Positions 44,137-53,392 of a stretch of DNA of 64,000 bases are shown one piece after another. Position 1 is the first letter of the stretch. Each line of letters starts with the position of its first letter. Under the pieces are notes generated by a model. That model was given only the letters and a program-made list of their open reading frames with translations. It had not been told where the DNA came from and searched no databases. Position numbers and translations under genes: made by a program. Source of the DNA: Allorhizobium pseudoryzae. GTDB lineage: Bacteria; Pseudomonadota; Alphaproteobacteria; Rhizobiales; Rhizobiaceae. The stretch is taken from contig NZ_CP049241.1 in the NCBI RefSeq assembly GCF_011046245.1, positions 2,124,001 to 2,188,000 on the forward strand, written 5' to 3'.

Positions 44137-45426
44137 ATGAGTTTCAAGACCAAGCTTGGCGGCGCCATGCTCGCTGCCATCATGTCCACCACGGCATTCC
44201 ACGGCGCATTCGCAGCAGACGACACCATCAAGATCGGCGTCCTGCATTCACTCTCCGGCACCATGGCGATTTCGGAAACGACGCTGAAGGATGCCATGCT
44301 GATGCTCGTCGAAGAGCAGAACAAGAAGGGCGGCGTTCTCGGCAAGAAGCTCGAAGCCGTCGTCGTCGATCCGGCCTCCGACTGGCCGCTGTTTGCCGAA
44401 AAGGCCCGCCAGCTGATTTCGCAGGACAAGGTCGCCGCCGTGTTCGGCTGCTGGACGTCGTCCTCGCGCAAGTCCGTCCTGCCGGTCTTCGAAGAGCTGA
44501 ACTCCATCCTCTTCTACCCGGTCCAGTACGAGGGTGAAGAATCCTCGCGCAACATCTTCTACACCGGTGCTGCTCCGAACCAGCAGGCCATTCCGGCCGT
44601 CGATTACCTGGCCGACAACGAAGGCGTTCAGCGCTGGGTTCTCGCCGGCACCGACTACGTCTATCCGCAGACGACCAACAAGATCCTGAAGGCCTACCTG
44701 ATGTCGAAGGGCGTCAAGGAAGAGGACATCATGATCAACTACACGCCGTTCGGTCATTCCGACTGGCAGACGATCGTCACGGACATCAAGAAGTTCGGCT
44801 CGGCCGGCAAGAAGACCGCCGTCGTCTCCACCATCAACGGTGACGCCAACGTTCCCTTCTACAAGGAACTCGCCAACCAGGGCATCAAGGCCGAAGACAT
44901 CCCGGTCGTCGCCTTCTCCGTCGGTGAAGAAGAACTCGCCGGCCTCGATACGGCGCCGCTCGTCGGCCATCTCGCCGCCTGGAACTACTTCCAGTCCGTC
45001 GATGCCCCGGTCAATGCCGAGTTCATCAAGACCTGGCACGCGTTCACCAAGAACGACAAGCGCGTGACGAACGACCCGATGGAAGCCGCCTATATCGGCT
45101 TTAACGCCTGGGTGAAGGCTGTCGAAGCCGCCGGCACGACCGACACCGACAAGGTACTCGACTCGATCATCGGCGTCTCCGTTCCGAACCTGTCGGGCGG
45201 CACTTCCACCGTCATGCCGAACCACCACATCACCAAGCCGGTGCTGATCGGCGAAATCCAGGCCGACGGCCAGTTTGAAATCGTGCAGCAAACCCCGTCC
45301 GTCGTCGGCGACGAGTGGTCGGACTACCTGCCGGATTCGAAGGACCTGATCTCCGATTGGCGCAAGCCGATGTCCTGCGGCAACTTCAACGTCGCCACCG
45401 GCAAGTGCGGCGGCAAGGGCAGCTGA
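44137..45426 (+). CDS. urtA: Urea ABC transporter substrate-binding protein UrtA
   Basis: 429 residues. A signal peptide of about 27 residues ends ...HGAFAA. The mature protein begins TIKIGVLHSLSGTMAISE, and the segment AVFGCWTSSSRKSVLPVFEELNSILFYPVQYEGEESS is diagnostic of UrtA rather than of LivJ/LivK or AmiC. It binds urea (and possibly short amides) in the periplasm for UrtBCDE. Two conserved cysteines near the end (SCGNFN, GKCGG) are typical. AGAAGAGGGG precedes the start. Confidence 0.96.
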   Translation: MSFKTKLGGAMLAAIMSTTAFHGAFAADDTIKIGVLHSLSGTMAISETTLKDAMLMLVEEQNKKGGVLGKKLEAVVVDPASDWPLFAEKARQLISQDKVAAVFGCWTSSSRKSVLPVFEELNSILFYPVQYEGEESSRNIFYTGAAPNQQAIPAVDYLADNEGVQRWVLAGTDYVYPQTTNKILKAYLMSKGVKEEDIMINYTPFGHSDWQTIVTDIKKFGSAGKKTAVVSTINGDANVPFYKELANQGIKAEDIPVVAFSVGEEELAGLDTAPLVGHLAAWNYFQSVDAPVNAEFIKTWHAFTKNDKRVTNDPMEAAYIGFNAWVKAVEAAGTTDTDKVLDSIIGVSVPNLSGGTSTVMPNHHITKPVLIGEIQADGQFEIVQQTPSVVGDEWSDYLPDSKDLISDWRKPMSCGNFNVATGKCGGKGS

Positions 45427-45428
45427 TG

Positions 45429-45555
45429 TCCCCCTTCTCCCCCTCGGGGAGAAGGTGGTCCGAAGGACCGGATGAGGGGGAGGCGTAGCCTCGCGGCTCC
45501 CCCTCATCGCCTCGCATCCGCTCGGCACTTCTCCCCGCTGGGGAGAAGAGGGAGC
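45429..45555. repeat. RIME-like palindromic repeat between urtA and urtB
   Basis: Two facing units lie in the gap: CCTTCTCCCC-CTC-GGGGAGAAGG followed by TGGTCCGAAGGACCGGATGAGGGG, then CCCCTCATCG...CTTCTCCCCGCTGGGGAGAAG. Both units form strong hairpins and repeat motifs seen at 2104 and 49155. Confidence 0.75.
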
Positions 45556-45597
45556 GCGCCGCAATCGCCGATTTCCTGGGGCGACGGGGACTGCCAA

Positions 45598-47202
45598 ATG
45601 ATAGCGCGACTTTTCACACTCGTTTTCTTCCTTCTTTCCATCGCCACACCCTCGCTTGCCCAGTCCGATCCGAAAGCGTTGATCGACCAGCTCGGCAAAG
45701 CGGATTTCAAGCAGGCGGAAGAACTGATCGGCCAGATCGCCGCGACGGACGACCCGCGGGTCGTGCCGGCGCTGAATGCGTTTGGCGAAGGCGATCTTTA
45801 CGCTCGCAAATCGGATGGTGCCGTCTTCATCACCAAGGCCGCCGGCGCCAATTTTGCGCTCACCGATCCCTTGACCGGGGAAAGTGCCGGCGAGGCGCCA
45901 AAAGCCGCCATGGTCAAGCTCAAGATCAACAACAGCCTGCGCCGCGTGATCCGCTCGGCCATGGGCGGCCTGACGCTCCTGAGCCCGGATCGTGCGGTGC
46001 GCCTGCAGGCGGCCGATGCCGTTTTACGCTCGCCGTCGGCGGAAAACCTCGAACTGGTCGAGGCAGCCCTTGCCAAGGAGACCGACCGCGAGGTGAAGGC
46101 GCGGATGGAAGAGGCGCGCGCCGTCTCCATCCTGATTTCCGATCGTCCGGTCGCCGACAAGCGCGCCGCCATCGAGACGGTTGCCAGCCTCGGCGGGCGT
46201 GGCGCGATCAGCATCCTGATGTCCGCATCCGCCTCGCTCGATCCCGCGCTGAAACCGGATGTGGATGCGGCGATCGCCAAGATCGAAACCACCCAGGCCT
46301 TCTGGGACATGGGTCAGAACGTCTGGTACGGCATTTCGCTCGGCTCGGTGCTGCTGCTGGCCGCCATCGGCCTTGCCATCACCTTCGGCGTGATGGGAAT
46401 CATCAACATGGCGCATGGCGAAATGGTCATGCTCGGCGCCTATTCCACCTTCGTGGTGCAGGAGGCGATCCGCACCCATGCGCCGCACCTGTTCGACTGG
46501 TCGCTGGCGATTGCGCTTCCGGTCGCCTTCCTGGTGACGGCCGCCGCCGGCCTCGTCATCGAGCGCGGTGTCATCCGCTTCCTCTACGGGCGCCCGCTGG
46601 AGACCCTGCTGGCGACCTGGGGCGTCTCTTTGATCCTCCAGCAACTCGTCCGCTCCATCTTCGGTCCGACGAACCAGGAGGTCGGCAATCCGTCCTGGAT
46701 GTCCGGTGCCTTCCAGCTCGGGCAGATGCAGATCACCTGGAACCGTCTGTGGATCGTGGCCTTCTCGCTCACCATCTTCGTCGGCTTGCTGATGCTGATG
46801 AAGCGCTCCGCCTTCGGGTTGCAGATGCGCGCCGTCACCCAGAACCGCCGCATGGCCTCGTCCATGGGTATTCGCACGCCGTGGGTGGATGCCTTCACCT
46901 TCGCGCTCGGCTCCGGCATTGCCGGGATTGCCGGAGTCGCACTTTCGCAGATCGACAACGTCTCGCCGAACCTTGGCCAGTCCTACATCATCGACAGCTT
47001 CATGGTCGTGGTCTTCGGTGGCGTCGGCAATCTGTGGGGAACGCTGGTCGGCGCGCTGTCGCTTGGCGTGCTCAACAAGTTCCTCGAGCCCTCGGTCGGT
47101 GCCGTTCTCGGCAAGATCCTGGTGCTCGTTCTGATCATCCTCTTCATCCAGAAGAGACCGCGCGGCCTGTTCGCGCTCAAGGGAAGGGCGATCGAAGCAT
47201 GA
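45598..47202 (+). CDS. urtB: Urea ABC transporter permease UrtB
   Basis: 534 residues from ATG 45598. It carries a signal-peptide-like start (about 1–20) and a roughly 225-residue extracytoplasmic helical domain typical of UrtB, then the LivH-type permease core (from about 245) with ITFGVMGIINMAHGEMVMLGAYSTFVVQ and NRRMASSMGIRTPWVDAFTFALGSG. It pairs with UrtC to form the urea channel. Its stop overlaps the urtC start. Confidence 0.95.
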   Translation: MIARLFTLVFFLLSIATPSLAQSDPKALIDQLGKADFKQAEELIGQIAATDDPRVVPALNAFGEGDLYARKSDGAVFITKAAGANFALTDPLTGESAGEAPKAAMVKLKINNSLRRVIRSAMGGLTLLSPDRAVRLQAADAVLRSPSAENLELVEAALAKETDREVKARMEEARAVSILISDRPVADKRAAIETVASLGGRGAISILMSASASLDPALKPDVDAAIAKIETTQAFWDMGQNVWYGISLGSVLLLAAIGLAITFGVMGIINMAHGEMVMLGAYSTFVVQEAIRTHAPHLFDWSLAIALPVAFLVTAAAGLVIERGVIRFLYGRPLETLLATWGVSLILQQLVRSIFGPTNQEVGNPSWMSGAFQLGQMQITWNRLWIVAFSLTIFVGLLMLMKRSAFGLQMRAVTQNRRMASSMGIRTPWVDAFTFALGSGIAGIAGVALSQIDNVSPNLGQSYIIDSFMVVVFGGVGNLWGTLVGALSLGVLNKFLEPSVGAVLGKILVLVLIILFIQKRPRGLFALKGRAIEA

Positions 47203-48368
47203 TCACCAGCTTTATTCTTCGCGCGCTCGAAGGCCGGATCGTCGCGGCCGTCGCCATCCTGCTTGCCGTGGCCGTTCTGGTGCCTGCCAGCAACCTCCTT
47301 CTGTCGCCCGACAGTGCCTTGCATATCCCAACCTATGCCATGGCACTGATGGGCAAGTATCTGTGCTATGCGCTGCTCGCGCTGGCGCTCGATCTGGTCT
47401 GGGGTTACTGCGGCATTCTCTCGCTCGGCCACGGCGCCTTTTTTGCGCTCGGCGGTTATGCCATGGGCATGTATCTGATGCGCCAGATCGGATCGCGCGG
47501 CGTCTATGGCGATCCGGTCCTGCCGGATTTCATGGTCTTCCTGAACTGGAAGCAGTTGCCGTGGTTCTGGCATGGCTTCGACATGTTCTGGTTCGCCATG
47601 CTGATGGTGCTGGTGGTGCCCGGCCTGCTCGCCTTCATCTTCGGCTGGTTCGCCTTCCGCTCGCGCGTCAACGGCGTTTATCTCTCGATCATCACCCAGG
47701 CCATGACCTACGCGCTGATGCTCGCCTTCTTCCGCAACGACATGGGGTTTGGCGGCAATAACGGCCTCACCGACTACAAGGACATTCTAGGCTTTTCCGT
47801 GCAGGCGGATGGCACGCGCGCCATGCTCTTTGCACTCTCGGCGATCATGCTGTCGCTCTGTCTGGTGCTGGCGTCGGCCATCACCCGCTCAAAGTTCGGC
47901 AAGGTGCTGGTTGGCGTGCGCGACGCGGAAAGCCGGGTGCGCTTCCTCGGCTTCCGCGTGGAAAACATAAAACTCTTCACCTTCGTCGTCTCGGCCATGA
48001 TGTCGGGCATTGCCGGCGCGCTCTTCGTGCCGCAGGTCGGCATCATCAATCCGGGCGAGTTTGCGCCGGCGAACTCCATTGAAGTGGTGGTCTGGACGGC
48101 AGTCGGCGGGCGCGGCACGCTGATCGGCCCGATCATCGGCGCGGTGCTGGTCAATGGCGGCAAGAGCTTCTTCACCGGCGCCTTCCCGGAGTTCTGGCTC
48201 TATGCGCTCGGCGCGCTGTTCATCGGCGTGACGCTGTTCATGCCGAAGGGCATTGTCGGCACGGTTCAGGGTGTTTTCGCCAGCCGCCGGGCCGCCCGGG
48301 CGGCCGCAAAGGCCGAGGCCGGCCAGAACGACGACCGTGCCACCCCACAGATCCAGGCAGCGGAGTAA
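47199..48368 (+). CDS. urtC: Urea ABC transporter permease UrtC
   Basis: 389 residues from ATG 47199, overlapping the urtB stop by four bases. The LivM-type core shows LALDLVWGYCGILSLGHGAFFALGGYAMGMYLM and VNGVYLSIITQAMTYALMLAF. The N-DMGFGGNNGLTDYKDILGF stretch is typical of UrtC. The C-terminus is a charged Ala/Arg-rich tail. Confidence 0.95.
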   Translation: MITSFILRALEGRIVAAVAILLAVAVLVPASNLLLSPDSALHIPTYAMALMGKYLCYALLALALDLVWGYCGILSLGHGAFFALGGYAMGMYLMRQIGSRGVYGDPVLPDFMVFLNWKQLPWFWHGFDMFWFAMLMVLVVPGLLAFIFGWFAFRSRVNGVYLSIITQAMTYALMLAFFRNDMGFGGNNGLTDYKDILGFSVQADGTRAMLFALSAIMLSLCLVLASAITRSKFGKVLVGVRDAESRVRFLGFRVENIKLFTFVVSAMMSGIAGALFVPQVGIINPGEFAPANSIEVVVWTAVGGRGTLIGPIIGAVLVNGGKSFFTGAFPEFWLYALGALFIGVTLFMPKGIVGTVQGVFASRRAARAAAKAEAGQNDDRATPQIQAAE

Positions 48369-48373
48369 GAGTG

Positions 48374-49132
48374 ATGGAAGTCAATGACGGCAAGGCCAAA
48401 TCGCTGCTTTATCTCGACGGGGTCTCGGTCTCCTTCGACGGGTTCAAGGCGCTGAATTCGCTCTCTTTCGTGGTGGAGCCGGGGGAACTGCGCGCCATCA
48501 TCGGCCCGAACGGTGCCGGCAAGACGACGATGATGGACATCATCACCGGCAAGACGCGGCCGGACAGCGGCACGGTTTTGTTCGAGGACAAGATCGACCT
48601 GACGAAACGCGACGAGGCCGACATTGCCCAGCTCGGTATCGGTCGGAAGTTCCAGAAGCCGACGGTCTTTGAAAGCCACACCGTCTGGGACAATCTGGAG
48701 CTGGCGCTGAACCGCAAGCGCGGCGTGTTTGCCACTCTCTTCTATCGCCTGACGGCGGAGGACCGGGACCGTATTGAGGAGATCCTCGCCACCGTGCGCC
48801 TCGGCCATCGCCGCGATGAATTGGCCGCCAATCTGTCGCATGGCCAGAAGCAGTGGCTGGAAATCGGCATGCTGCTTGCCCAGGAACCAAAGCTGCTGCT
48901 CGTCGACGAGCCGGTGGCCGGCATGACCGATGCCGAGACGGCCGAGACCGCGATCCTCCTGCGCGAGATCGCCAAGAGCCGGTCCGTGGTGGTGGTGGAG
49001 CACGACATGGGCTTCATCCGCGACCTCGGCGTCAAGGTGACCTGCCTGGCGGAAGGCTCGGTGCTGGCCGAAGGATCGATCGATTTCGTCTCGAATGATC
49101 CGAAGGTCATCGAGAACTATCTGGGGCGGTGA
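48374..49132 (+). CDS. urtD: Urea ABC transporter ATPase UrtD
   Basis: 252 residues. Walker A GPNGAGKTTMMD, signature LSHGQKQWLEIGM and Walker B LLLVDEPVAGMTD are intact; the SHGQKQWLEIGM form is the UrtD hallmark. GGAG lies upstream of ATG 48374; the preceding GTG (48371) is an alternative. Spacing to urtC is five bases. Confidence 0.95.
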   Translation: MEVNDGKAKSLLYLDGVSVSFDGFKALNSLSFVVEPGELRAIIGPNGAGKTTMMDIITGKTRPDSGTVLFEDKIDLTKRDEADIAQLGIGRKFQKPTVFESHTVWDNLELALNRKRGVFATLFYRLTAEDRDRIEEILATVRLGHRRDELAANLSHGQKQWLEIGMLLAQEPKLLLVDEPVAGMTDAETAETAILLREIAKSRSVVVVEHDMGFIRDLGVKVTCLAEGSVLAEGSIDFVSNDPKVIENYLGR

Positions 49133-49154
49133 GGTTCATCCGGTTGGTCGTGGA

Positions 49155-49300
49155 TTGCCCCTCACCCTAACCCTCTCCCCGCTTGCGGGGAGAGGGGACG
49201 TGCCCTGCGACGGCTTGGTGGATGCGGAGAGGGCGCGGCAAAACCCTTCTCCCCGCCTGCGGGGAGAAGGTGGCGGCAGCCGGATGAGGGGCAGCCTTCG
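49155..49300. repeat. RIME-like palindromic repeat between urtD and urtE
   Basis: It contains CCTCTCCCC-GCTTGC-GGGGAGAGG (about 49171–49194) and CCTTCTCCCC-GCCTGC-GGGGAGAAGG followed by TGGCGGCAGCCGGATGAGGGG. It occupies nearly all of the 222-base gap inside an otherwise tightly packed operon. Confidence 0.75.
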
Positions 49301-49354
49301 AGATTGCTGACGGCGGTGGCCGGAGATGGGCTCAACAGAATTGGAAGAACAGCC

Positions 49355-50050
49355 ATGCTGACAGTCAACAACATCAATCTTCACTACGGTGCCGCGCAGG
49401 CGTTACGGGGCGTGTCCATTGAGGCGCCGATGGGCAAGATCACCTGCGTGCTCGGCCGCAACGGGGTGGGAAAGTCATCGCTCTTGCGCGCCATCACCGG
49501 GCAGCATGCGATCTCCGCCGGCACGATTGCCTTCGACGGCGAAACTCTCAACGGTCTTGCCCCCTTCAACCGGGCGAAACATGGCATCGGCTACGTGCCG
49601 CAGGGGCGCGAGATCTTTCCGTTGCTCACCGTCAAGGAGAACCTGGAAACCGGATTTGCGCCGCTGCCGCGCAAGGAGCGGTTCATTCCGGACGATATCT
49701 TTGCGCTGTTTCCGGTGTTGAACTCCATGCTGTCGCGCCGCGGCGGCGACCTGTCCGGCGGCCAGCAGCAGCAGCTTGCGATCGGTCGCGCCATGGTCAC
49801 GCGGCCGAAAATCCTCGTGCTGGACGAGCCGACGGAAGGCATCCAGCCGTCGATCATCAAGGATATCGGCCGGGCGATCCGTTACCTGCGCGATTCCACG
49901 GGGATGGCGATCCTGCTCGTTGAACAATATCTCGACTTCTGCCGCGAACTCGCCGATCATGTCTACATCATGGATCGGGGCGAGATCGTGCATGAGGGGG
50001 CGGCTGAAACGCTGGATACTCCGGAGGCACGGCGGCATCTGACCGTGTGA
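49355..50050 (+). CDS. urtE: Urea ABC transporter ATPase UrtE
   Basis: 231 residues from ATG 49355. Walker A GRNGVGKSSLLRAI, signature LSGGQQQQLAIGRAM and Walker B ILVLDEPTEGIQPSII are intact; the GRNGVGK and TEGIQPSII variants are typical of UrtE. It ends the urtABCDE set. Confidence 0.95.
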   Translation: MLTVNNINLHYGAAQALRGVSIEAPMGKITCVLGRNGVGKSSLLRAITGQHAISAGTIAFDGETLNGLAPFNRAKHGIGYVPQGREIFPLLTVKENLETGFAPLPRKERFIPDDIFALFPVLNSMLSRRGGDLSGGQQQQLAIGRAMVTRPKILVLDEPTEGIQPSIIKDIGRAIRYLRDSTGMAILLVEQYLDFCRELADHVYIMDRGEIVHEGAAETLDTPEARRHLTV

Positions 50051-50197
50051 GCCTGTGTCATTTATGATAGCTCGTCATATTTTGCACGGCTGGCACGCGC
50101 AGGCAGGGTTTATCAAAGGGGGCTAATATGATACTCGGGCGGCGCTTTTCATCCAAAGCATGACACCTTCCACGCACTCTCTGTCACGAGGCGCTTG

Positions 50198-51400
50198 ATG
50201 GCATTTGGAATTTGGACCGGCTCCGTCGCCCGCGCTCTTGCTCGCCTGACCGCGGCAGGGGCCTTTTCATTGGGCGCCAGCGTTGCCGCCCATGCCGCGG
50301 GATGCGGCACGCCCGTTGAAACCGGCTACCATGACATGACGCTCGATGTCGGCGGGCAGACCCGCTCCGGCGTCGCCTTCATCCCGCCGGGCTATACCGG
50401 TGCGCAGAAGGTACCGGTCGTGTTTGACCTGCACGGCAGCAACAGCAATCCGCGCGGGCAGATGACCCGCAGTTCCTGGGACAAGGTGGCGGCGAAGAAC
50501 GGCTTCATCGTGTTCGCCCCGCAGGGCAGCCTCTCCGGCAGCATGCCGGGCACGCATGCCTGGAACGTTCCGGGTGTGACCTTCCGCGAGGGCGGACTGG
50601 ACGAGGTGGCCTTCCTGAAGGCCGCCGTCGAGCGAGTGAAGGCGGAATATTGCGTTGATCCGGCGCAGGTCTTCGCTTCCGGTTATTCGGGCGGCGGGCG
50701 CATGCTGTCGGCCTATGTCTGCTCCGGTGCCGATGATTTTGCCGCGGCCGGTTTCGTCAATTCGCTGCGCGTCGGCCTGCCGGTCGAAAGCCGCGATGGG
50801 CGCTGGCGGCCGGACCCGACCACCTGCCACCCGGCCAAGCCGATCTCGATCATGGCCTTTGCCAGCGTGAAAGACGAGCAGAACCCCTATGCGGGCGGTG
50901 GCAAGCCCTATTGGCAGTACAGTTTCAAGACGGCGCTGCAGCGCTGGCTGGAACTCGATGGCTGCAAACCGGCCGCCAAGCCCGAGACGGTGGACGACGT
51001 GACCTTCAGCCAGTTCGACACCTGCCAGAACGGCGCGCGTGTCGCGGCTTACGAGTTTGCCGAGGGCAATCACGACTGGCCGAAGCCGAGCCAAAAGGCG
51101 CGGGTGATCGCCGCTGCGGCGGAGGGCAAGGCTGCCGGCGTGGTGCAGGTGTCGAGCGTCCGCAAGCCGGGTTTCGATCCGAATATTGATCCGGCGTCGC
51201 GGATGTGGGACTTCTTCCGCAAGGCCGACAGCACGGATGTCGTGGCCACCGCAACGCCGCCCGCGACCAAGGTCAAGGCGGCGGCAACCTGCGGCGGCGA
51301 CCCGGCATCGGCCGCACAGACAGTCGAGGGGATGACGTGCAGCAGCAATCCGCCGCAAGAGCCGCGCCGCAGCGGGCTCGGGGCAAAGGGCGCCTTGTAA
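50198..51400 (+). CDS. Secreted PHB-depolymerase/LpqC-type esterase
   Basis: 400 residues from ATG 50198 (GAGGCG upstream). A signal peptide of about 33 residues ends ...VAAHAA. The α/β-hydrolase domain has the [12 protein letters not shown] oxyanion region, the nucleophile elbow GYSGGGRM (G-x-S-x-G) and a late GNHDWP carrying the catalytic His. The family cleaves polyhydroxybutyrate or feruloyl-type esters. The C-terminal 60 residues are low complexity. Its 3' end overlaps the ureD start by 64 bases, tying it to the urease operon. Confidence 0.85.
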   Translation: MAFGIWTGSVARALARLTAAGAFSLGASVAAHAAGCGTPVETGYHDMTLDVGGQTRSGVAFIPPGYTGAQKVPVVFDLHGSNSNPRGQMTRSSWDKVAAKNGFIVFAPQGSLSGSMPGTHAWNVPGVTFREGGLDEVAFLKAAVERVKAEYCVDPAQVFASGYSGGGRMLSAYVCSGADDFAAAGFVNSLRVGLPVESRDGRWRPDPTTCHPAKPISIMAFASVKDEQNPYAGGGKPYWQYSFKTALQRWLELDGCKPAAKPETVDDVTFSQFDTCQNGARVAAYEFAEGNHDWPKPSQKARVIAAAAEGKAAGVVQVSSVRKPGFDPNIDPASRMWDFFRKADSTDVVATATPPATKVKAAATCGGDPASAAQTVEGMTCSSNPPQEPRRSGLGAKGAL

Positions 51401-52161
51401 CGAAACAGTTGGCGGGCCGTACGCGGCTCGCCGAACTCTATCAGGAGGGCTGCGGCAAGATCCGCCTGCCCGAAACCTTCGATTCCTCCCTTGAAGCGAT
51501 CCTCATCAACAGTTCGGGCGGGCTGACCGGCGGCGACCGGCTGGACTGGTCGCTGAGCGCCGGACCCGGCACGGACGTCACCGTCACCACCCAGGCAAAC
51601 GAGAAGATCTACAAGGCGGCTGCCGATACGGCTTTGCTTTCCAGCCGGATCGAGGTGGGCGAGGGGGCGAAGGTCGCCTGGCTGCCGCAGGAGAGCATTC
51701 TCTTCGACCGCGCCTCGCTCACCCGCGAACTTTCCGTCGATCTGGCACCGAGCGCCGAGTTCATGGCGGTCGAAGCGATCATTCTTGGACGCACCGCCAT
51801 GGGCGAACGGGCCGAGACCGGTCTTTTCCGCGACCGCTGGCGCATCCGCCGCGGCGGCAAACTCATCCATGCCGAAGACGTGCGGCTGGAGGGCGAGATC
51901 GCAAGACTTTCAGCCGAGCCTGCTGTGCTGTCCGGCAAGGTGGCCTTTGCCACCGTTCTCTATTGCGGCCCCTCCGCAGAGCTGTTTTTGCCGCGTCTGA
52001 GGTCGGTTCTCGACGGCCACCATGCTGGCGCAAGCCATTGGCAGGACAAGCTGATCGTACGGGCTGCCGCAACGGACGGATTCTCTTTAAGAAAAATTCT
52101 TGTTCCGGTCATTTCGCTCTTGCGAAACGGCGCGGCCTTGCCGAAAGTCTGGAACACATGA
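51337..52161 (+). CDS. ureD: Urease accessory protein UreD
   Basis: 274 residues. I choose the GTG at 51337: GAGGGG lies five bases upstream, and the product begins [19 protein letters not shown] as other rhizobial UreD proteins do. Family motifs are [34 protein letters not shown] and [12 protein letters not shown]. UreD is the scaffold that loads the UreFG nickel-insertion complex onto apo-urease. Its start lies inside the 3' end of the esterase gene. Confidence 0.93.
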   Translation: MQQQSAARAAPQRARGKGRLVTKQLAGRTRLAELYQEGCGKIRLPETFDSSLEAILINSSGGLTGGDRLDWSLSAGPGTDVTVTTQANEKIYKAAADTALLSSRIEVGEGAKVAWLPQESILFDRASLTRELSVDLAPSAEFMAVEAIILGRTAMGERAETGLFRDRWRIRRGGKLIHAEDVRLEGEIARLSAEPAVLSGKVAFATVLYCGPSAELFLPRLRSVLDGHHAGASHWQDKLIVRAAATDGFSLRKILVPVISLLRNGAALPKVWNT

Positions 52162-52183
52162 CAGCACAAGATTTGGGGAACCC

Positions 52184-52486
52184 ATGAACCTCAGCCCGAG
52201 AGAAAAAGACAAGCTTCTGATTTCGATGGCGGCCATGGTGGCCCGCCGGCGGCTGGAGCGCGGCGTCAAGCTCAACTATCCGGAAGCCATTGCGCTGATC
52301 ACGGATTTCGTCGTCGAGGGCGCGCGCGATGGACGCGCCGTGCCGGATCTGATGGAGGCCGGTGCCCATGTCATTACCCGCGACCAGGTGATGGAAGGCA
52401 TTGCCGAAATGATCCACGACGTGCAGGTGGAAGCGACCTTTCCGGACGGCACCAAGCTGGTGACCGTTCACGAACCGATCCGCTGA
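52184..52486 (+). CDS. ureA: Urease gamma subunit
   Basis: 100 residues, the normal length. [39 protein letters not shown] and [24 protein letters not shown] are conserved. It is a structural subunit of (αβγ)3 urease. AGATTTGGGG precedes the start. Confidence 0.97.
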   Translation: MNLSPREKDKLLISMAAMVARRRLERGVKLNYPEAIALITDFVVEGARDGRAVPDLMEAGAHVITRDQVMEGIAEMIHDVQVEATFPDGTKLVTVHEPIR

Positions 52487-52498
52487 GGGGAAGACGTT

Positions 52499-52804
52499 AT
52501 GATCCCGGGTGAAATCATTGCCGCCAGCGGCGAGATCGAACTGAATGCCGGACGCCCGACCATCACGGTCGAGGTGTCCAATACCGGCGACCGTCCGGTG
52601 CAGGTGGGCAGCCACTACCATTTCTACGAGACCAATGCCGGCCTGTCGTTCGACCGCGACAAGACGCGGGGCATGCGGCTAGACATTCCGGCGGGCACCG
52701 CCGTTCGTTTTGAGCCCGGCCAGACGCGCGAGGTGACGCTGGTCCCGCTCGCCGGCAAGCGCGAGGTCTACGGGTTCCGCCAGAAGGTCATGGGCAAGCT
52801 GTGA
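52499..52804 (+). CDS. ureB: Urease beta subunit
   Basis: 101 residues. [35 protein letters not shown] and [22 protein letters not shown] are diagnostic. The stop overlaps the GTG start of the following DUF1311 gene. Confidence 0.97.
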   Translation: MIPGEIIAASGEIELNAGRPTITVEVSNTGDRPVQVGSHYHFYETNAGLSFDRDKTRGMRLDIPAGTAVRFEPGQTREVTLVPLAGKREVYGFRQKVMGKL

Positions 52805-53244
52805 GAACAAGGAAACAGGCGGTGATCAAGGCGGGCCTCGGCATACTCTATCTCTGCGGCTGCGTCCTGCTGATGGATGCCCCGTCCTCGGCGGAGGACA
52901 AGCCCTCGGTGCCTTGCGACCAGGCGGTGAGCCAGGCCGACATCAACCTCTGCGCCGATCTCGATTACCGCGCCGCCGACAAGGCGCTGAACGTTCAGTG
53001 GAGTGCCACGAAGAAGGTGCTGGCTGGCTGGGATGCGGAGCTCGAAGCCCAGAACAAGGGTGCGGTCGAAGAGCTGACGAAGGCGCAACGTGCCTGGATC
53101 GCCTATCGCGACGCCCATTGCAATGCCGTCGGTTACAGCGTGTGGGGCGGCAGCCTCTATCAGGCGGTGATCCTCGGCTGCCTCGCCGAGGTGACGCGCA
53201 ATCGCACGACGGAACTGAAGGAACTGGCGGACGGCATCCAGTAG
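52801..53244 (+). CDS. DUF1311 (LprI-like) secreted protein within the urease operon
   Basis: 147 residues from GTG 52801, overlapping the ureB stop by four bases. An N-terminal hydrophobic segment (about 8–27, with Cys) acts as a signal or lipoprotein-like sequence. The DUF1311 domain has [22 protein letters not shown] and the end motif [14 protein letters not shown]...[18 protein letters not shown], with conserved cysteines. Relatives include lysozyme-inhibitor-like LprI. A role in urease is not known; the place between ureB and ureC recurs in rhizobia. Confidence 0.85.
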   Translation: MRTRKQAVIKAGLGILYLCGCVLLMDAPSSAEDKPSVPCDQAVSQADINLCADLDYRAADKALNVQWSATKKVLAGWDAELEAQNKGAVEELTKAQRAWIAYRDAHCNAVGYSVWGGSLYQAVILGCLAEVTRNRTTELKELADGIQ

Positions 53245-53392
53245 GGTGCCGGTCGCCGCATTGACCCGCGCGAGCGCTGCCGGCCTGAACCGGCGGCTCC
53301 GCCGAACACACATGGACTGACCCGTTTTGCAGTCGCCGGTTTCCCGCCGGTTCTGCTGCCGAAATTCTCCCGCCTCGAAGGAGTCTGACCCG

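Noticed and set aside
50091..50105. Sigma-54-like TGGCACG...GGCA upstream of the esterase/urease operon
   Set aside because: The −24 part is perfect, but the −12 GC is one base too close (nine instead of ten bases after GG) and the TT is missing, so it should not work as a sigma-54 promoter.
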